Assembly: GCF_002994745.2 (NCBI RefSeq)
Contig: NC_037093.1
Coordinates: 67,785,510-67,849,509, forward strand
Direction: 5' to 3'
Source: Rosa chinensis
Taxonomy: Eukaryota > Streptophyta > Magnoliopsida > Rosales > Rosaceae
Length of the DNA stretch: 64,000 nt
Shown: piece by piece, positions 59,267 through 64,000 of the stretch
Layout of the letters: every line of letters begins with the position of its first letter
How positions within the stretch are numbered: position 1 is the first letter of the stretch
Made by a program: the position numbers and the translations under genes
The notes under the pieces: model-generated
Database searches by the model: none
What the model saw: only the letters and a program-made list of their open reading frames with translations
What the model was told of the DNA's origin: nothing

Positions 59267-59922
59267 TTAGGGTCAGGGTCATGACTGGCCTTGGTGACCA
59301 CAATTGAGTCATTTTTCTGATGGTTTGTCGTTAATGTCTGACAAAGAAAAAAAAATGAAATGAGACACTTTCATTTTTGTTTTGATGGAAATTTCATATG
59401 CAAAGGCTTCTAATAAAAATAAAAAATGTCTGGATTTATATTTATACTATCAAGAGAATTGTGGCAAAAAAAATCTCTAAATGCAATGAATTTTATTTTG
59501 ATTGACGAATGAGTACTCCAACTAATGATTCGGCAACCTAAAGTGTCTTATATAAAAAGGAAATACTTAACCAACAAAAATATGATGGTATCTTTTATGA
59601 GAAAAAGGAAATACTCATAAAAAAGGAAATACTTAACCAACAAAAATATGATGGTAGACAGCCAAAAGTTTCTCATAAAAAATGCTGAAAAAATATTGGG
59701 CAACAAATAATTTGTAGGCAAAAAATTGCTCATGAAAATGAAAAATAAAAAATAACATACTTCCGCCGATGAAAGTTCATCGGCATCTTCCATTGGTTGG
59801 CAAAAGGTCTCATGTAAAGAAAAGAATTAGAAGAAGGCCGATACAGTCCCCGAGTTGTCCACCAAGTTAGACATAGACAGTACCCGATCCGAACTCTGCA
59901 ATTGCATCAAGCTAGGGTTTAA
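59267..59922. other. AT-rich spacer with a direct repeat
   Basis: No gene is seen. A roughly 37-bp phrase containing AGGAAATACTTAACCAACAA is present at about 59556 and again at about 59621, each copy followed by AAATATGATGGTA. Confidence 0.6.
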
Positions 59923-60831
59923 GGTCATCTCCAGTAGGAAATGACTATATTGGGGCCAGGACTATAATTTAGCCCCAGAAATATTATTTTTTATTCTTGA
60001 AATAGTGAACAATCTCCAGTAAGGCAAGGGTTTTTTTTTTTTTTTTTTTTCCTTTCCTTTCAAGTATTTTATAGTTTTAAATTATATTTTTCAAATTTAT
60101 CATTTTATTGTATTATAATAATATTTTAATTTAGACAAAAATTATTTTTTTTAAAGTGTATGTTTGGATGAGGTATTTATGTGGTATTTTTTATAACAAT
60201 TTCGGATAGGATTTTTAAGTGCCACATGCCTCTTCACAAGTAAATCCCTAGATTCCCGATTAGATATACTGTCGACGTGGCAAAACTAATAATTGTAGAC
60301 CTTATCAAATAGTAACTGGTCACGTAACTGACCGTGTAATTGACCATGTCATTGACCAAGTAACTGTAACTGGTCACGTAATTGACCATGTCACTGTAAC
60401 TGGTCACGTAACTGACCATGTCACTGTAACTGGTCAAGTAACTGACCATGTCACTGACCAATTAACTGTGAGCACACTCTTGTATTATAAGATCATGGCT
60501 ATGAGTTTCTTCAAATTGAACAACTTTGTAACTACCACTTGATTGGTGATAATTGCTTAATTGATAGCCATTAGGACATTTAAACAAATAGAAAGCTGTC
60601 ACATGCCTCCCCCCCTCCTCCCTTCTTCTAATAGCCCATTTTCTCCACATTTGGGTCTGCTGCTGGGACCACAAATTCTGGACTAGGCCAGTCAAAGGGC
60701 TAAACATAGCCCTCTCACCAGCCCGATGACATTTTCATGGCTCTTTGGCCCTTTTAAAACTTGCTATTGGAGATGAAATAAGGGCTAAATTATAGCATTT
60801 GGCCCTCTAGACCTCCTTATTGGAGGTGGCC
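59923..60831. mobile_element. PIF/Harbinger-like element, non-autonomous
   Basis: A 909-bp block has ends GGTCATCTCCAGTAGG and, read inward from the right, GGCCACCTCCAATAAGG. It is flanked by TAA on both sides (59920-59922 and 60832-60834). The termini are related to those of the element at 6031-6885. It contains a T-run at about 60030-60050 and an internal tandem array. No transposase is recognisable. Confidence 0.75.
60311..60473. repeat. Short tandem array built on AACTGGTCACGTAACTGACC
   Basis: Alternating phrases ACTGGTCA(C/A)GTAA and (C/T)TGACCATGTCA recur about five times with a period near 30-35 bp. GGTCA and TGACC are each other's complement, so the array is rich in small inverted repeats. 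It lies inside the Harbinger-like element. Confidence 0.8.
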
Positions 60832-60873
60832 TAAGCGCGTCCGCAATCTACTGCCATTCTGCCAATCCAAAGG

Positions 60874-60971
60874 TTAGCTCTTTCAATCCCTAATTCTCTT
60901 TCTCTCTCACCGTTCACTATTTGTTTAGCTCTTTCAATCCCTAATTCTCTTTCTCTCTCACCGTTCACTAT
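60874..60971. repeat. 51-bp-period direct duplication
   Basis: A 47-bp segment beginning TTAGCTCTTTCAATCCC and ending CACCGTTCACTAT occurs at 60874 and 60925, separated by TTGT. The copies look identical, so the duplication is recent. It is CT-rich, like a plant leader. Confidence 0.92.
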
Positions 60972-62384
60972 CAACCTTCCTTTGGATTTGGTTTACAATT
61001 TGTGAAGCTCTCAAAGTTTGGATTTTGTAAGAAATTGTGGGCTTTTGCTTTGGATAAATTCTTGCTTCACCTAATTGAAACTCCAAGAGTAAATGGGTGA
61101 TTGTTATTCAATTGAGTTTCTGTGTTCTTCTGCTTGCTTTTGGTTTGCGTTATGTTTGGTTGCTGAGACCAATTACTTGTTATATGATTATGTTGCTTTG
61201 ATTTTTACAAACTGAGTTGGTCCGATGAATGACACTAGGCCTGACATTTAAACCCTCAACCCGCAAACCACAAACCCGCACGAAAAAAGCCCACACGAAC
61301 CCGTCCAATTATTTATCCGGACTGAGAAAAGCCCGCACGCCAAAAACCCGTAAATTAACGGGCCGTGCCGTGCTAGACCCGTTAGGCCCGTTGGAACCCG
61401 TTAAGTTATTTCTGAAAATTAAAACCCTTTCGACGCGGCTTCAGGAATCCATGACTCTCTGCCTCTTTCTTTCAGCAATCCGCTCTCTGCCTCTCTCGTA
61501 GACTCCATGACTCCATCTCTCTCTTCTTCATCCAAACCCACAATTTCAGAGTGAGAGAATCTGAGCTGGGATTGGGTTCTGAAGTGCTTATTGGGATTTG
61601 GGTTTGGTGACCGCGCTCTGCTTCTTCTTCTTCTACTTGTGTTTCTATTGACTCGGATTGATCACCGACTCACTGTCCCACCGAGTCCATTCATCAAATC
61701 GGGGTGAGTTCAAATTCTCGGTTTGTTTTCTATGTTGGTGCCACTTTGTATCAGTCTCGTGCTGTGATCTGAATGTTTGATCCAGATTCGTTGCTTAGTT
61801 TTTGTTCATTCTCGATCTTTAGAATCCGTGAGTTATTGATTTTGTTTGGTAACTGTTTCATTTGTGATCGATTCGAATTGGAATCAATCGGTTTCAATCT
61901 TCGATTGCTTTTGTGTACTGGATTGCTAATTCGTACTCGGTTTGCGATTTTGATTGTTGACCATGTTGATTGGTAAGAGCAGTAGACTGTTAGCACTAGT
62001 TTTCTTTGGGGGCTTCTGCTAAGTTGGGATGTTGTGGACCAGATTTGTGGTCGGTGTAGGGCTTCTTTACTCACACTGTAAGAACAAATGCATTAAAACC
62101 AAAGTAGGACAACGCCCACCAGTGGCTACCAGACCATTTTTCTGTAGTCTGTTTGGAATTTGGTGACTGAGGTGGGAATTGAAAGCTTGAAGTAAGTGCT
62201 AACGTGTTACTGTTGGATTAGTAGTGCAACAAATATTTGTATCAAGCTTTGCAGAACTGATTCTGTAGAACCAGTTTTTGAGTCTTGATGTTTGAAGCTT
62301 TGCATTCTACTTTTCCTTTTTCGAATTTGCTTTTGTCAATTCTCAGTAATGTAATATGGAATGTGCAGATTTTGGAACCATAAG
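60972..62384 (+). other. Upstream region and leader of the DUF1764 gene
   Basis: At 61245-61400 the phrase AACCCG/ACCCGTTA recurs many times (for example CAACCCGCAAACC and AACGGGCC), as in some plant hAT-type non-autonomous elements; I cannot fix ends. A leader intron is likely: donor GGG|GTGAGT at 61704 and acceptor GTGCAG ending at 62368 give 665 bp. The frames at 61229-61501 and 61751-62074 are not recognised. Confidence 0.5.
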
Positions 62385-62795
62385 ATGGGCAAGAAGAGTA
62401 AATCTAAGCCTCCTAAAGAGGTTAAAGAAGACAGTGTTGTAGAAAAGACTGTTGTGGAAGAAGAGAAACCTACATCTTCTGCAAAAAAGACCACTACTGC
62501 AAAGAAGCCTGCTTCTGTGATTGATGAGATATTCGCCGGGAAAAAGAGGAAGAAAGCTGAAGCCGAAAAGGCTAAAAAGAAAAATGAAGAGGCGAGTGAA
62601 AAACCCAACAAGCCTAAGAGAAAGAAGAAGAAAGATTTAGGCTTTGAAGACGGTGCATTTGTGGAGCCAAATTCTGGGTCAAAAAAGAGAACAAACGATG
62701 GCCTTGCTATCTATACAGAAGAAGAGTTGGGTATCAACAAAGCAGATGCTGGAAGCACCCCTCTTTGTCCATTTGATTGCTCTTGTTGCTTCTGA
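62385..62795 (+). CDS. DUF1764 family lysine-rich protein
   Basis: A single coding exon of 136 residues. ATG 62385 starts MGKKSKSK. The next in-frame ATG upstream (62361) lies before the leader splice acceptor, so it would be intronic. The first 85 residues are lysine/glutamate-rich with AEKAKKKNEE-type stretches and several possible nuclear-localisation signals (PKRKKKK). The conserved family block follows: DGLAIYTEEELGI, then GSTPLCPFDCSCCF at the very end, with three clustered cysteines after CPFDC. The family is eukaryote-wide and small; its function is unknown. A nuclear or nucleolar location is inferred from composition only. Confidence 0.92.
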   Translation: MGKKSKSKPPKEVKEDSVVEKTVVEEEKPTSSAKKTTTAKKPASVIDEIFAGKKRKKAEAEKAKKKNEEASEKPNKPKRKKKKDLGFEDGAFVEPNSGSKKRTNDGLAIYTEEELGINKADAGSTPLCPFDCSCCF

Positions 62796-64000
62796 GGCTC
62801 CTTACTAGTCACAACTCACGGAGGATTTGTATGCGTAGAGATTTTGTTGTTTCGATTTGAGGATAGCTGAGTGTACTTAGGTGTGGTTTTGATGTACTCT
62901 AGAACCTGATTACATGAATCATGATCAGTTTGAATCAGTGTAACTTATGAATCAAAATCCTTTGGTTTCTCTTTATGATTAATTTAGAATTATACTCATT
63001 TGCCTGCAGCTGACCCGATTTGTGATGATTATGGGCTAAAGCCAGTCTTGTGCGCAAATCTGGGAATTCTTCTTCACATTGACATTAGCTCTGTTATTTG
63101 ACATTGTTTGATTTATGGTGATATGATGATGCCGGAATGAGTTGTTCAGTTCCCATAAAAAGATCAGAGGCTTTCTTTAGTTTGATATTGTCAATACAGT
63201 AAGAAAATGGAAGATTTTGGACCGAAACTATACCGATTTACCATAAAAAAGTTAGCATGAATGGATTTGATGGAGAGTATATACTCTCAGGCAGGTTCAT
63301 GTTAAACAGCAAGACAGTAGAGAAGTTGCATCGTTAGATACTCATTTTAAATGCCAATTTGATCCATTCAGATTGCATTACCAGGAACTTAAAGTATCTA
63401 AAACAAACAAAGATTAAAACTCAAATTGATCCGATCATTTTGCATGTCCATTGCATTGATTAAGTTCTTATATCAACAGGTAGGATTTCAGTCTGAAACA
63501 GTAGGGAATGGTCTTCGAATCTTCACCATTCAAATGTACAATCTGCAACAATTCAATTAATAAACTCTTATACCATTGCAATCCTACTATACTGACAACA
63601 AACTAACCTCATGTGATCATCATCATGCAGAACTCAAATTGATTTAGGGTCTAATAAAAAACCAGTGAAGTAACCACTCCGAACACCCCTCACTCACACA
63701 TTCAAAAGGGTCGCCACCCAAAGAACATGAGGTCCAGGGAACGTTCTTCTTGTTCCTCCTCCGATATTCTTGTAATATAACCACAATACTAACAGATTAT
63801 TTGATTCAGCTTTGTAATTTAGGCTAAGCACTAAAACAGAAACACTAAAAAAGACGGTAGCAGTAAGAAAAAAATTTCAATTTGCAATTGAAAATGCATC
63901 CCTTTCATTATATTGTTTTAGCACAAGCATCTCTTACAAAGCAGATCGATACTCAACACCAAACCACCACATTATATAAAACAGAGAAAATGGAAGCACA
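62796..64000. other. 3' flank of the DUF1764 gene and unassigned right edge
   Basis: The first few hundred bases are the probable 3' UTR. After that nothing is recognised. On the - strand a stretch at about 63640-63800 is open for roughly 50 codons, but it has no ATG and no known motif. It may be part of the 3' end of a gene beyond the window. Confidence 0.45.

Noticed and set aside
59548..59793. 81-codon - strand frame with repeated FLLVKYFLF
   Set aside because: Produced by translating the AT-rich direct repeat; not coding.
63640..63800. Roughly 50-codon open stretch on the - strand as a gene end
   Set aside because: No start codon, no recognisable motif and no clear splice boundary. It cannot be supported without the sequence beyond the window.

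Overview
This is nuclear DNA of a flowering plant. Genes are split by GT-AG introns, intergenic DNA is AT-rich, LTR retrotransposons are nested, and the gene families (AG-peptides, beta-type vacuolar processing enzyme, DUF1639, DUF266/GT14) are plant ones. The proteins and repeats look like those of a eudicot, and I suspect Rosaceae, but the sequence alone does not prove a family. Exon models below were made by hand from splice consensus, preserved reading frame and family knowledge. All junctions close in frame, but none has transcript support.

Layout. (1) 0.4-5.8 kb, + strand: a CXXC zinc-binding protein (DUF866) and a GT14/DUF266 glycosyltransferase, followed by a PIF/Harbinger-like element. 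(2) 7.7-24 kb: two paralogous arabinogalactan-peptide genes in a degenerate direct duplication, now held apart by a 12.3-kb nest. The nest is a decayed Ty1/Copia element (10082-22392) whose reverse transcriptase is split by a young 7-kb non-autonomous LTR element (13803-20821). (3) 24-27.6 kb, - strand: a four-exon DUF1639 gene. (4) 31-34.6 kb, - strand: a complete nine-exon beta-VPE (legumain) gene with ABRE-type motifs upstream. (5) 36-45.3 kb: a very young 9.3-kb non-autonomous element on the - strand. It has two 3312-bp LTRs and no gag-pol, and its core is a ~1.07-kb tandem array of 17-bp perfect inverted repeats. (6) 45.3-48 kb: unassigned open frames and LINE debris. (7) 48.4-52.4 kb: a PHAX-domain gene (+) converging on a PP2C gene (-). 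(8) 54.1-58.7 kb: BABAM1/MERIT40 (-) and a PITH-domain gene (+), head to head 237 bp apart. (9) 59-61 kb: a fold-back MITE and a second Harbinger-like element. (10) 62.4-62.8 kb, + strand: a small lysine-rich DUF1764 gene. The last 1.2 kb holds nothing I can name.

The genes are ordinary single-copy housekeeping or signalling genes and do not form a pathway. The unusual biology is in the repeats: two recent non-autonomous LTR elements, the hairpin array, and the tandem AG-peptide pair separated by nested insertions.
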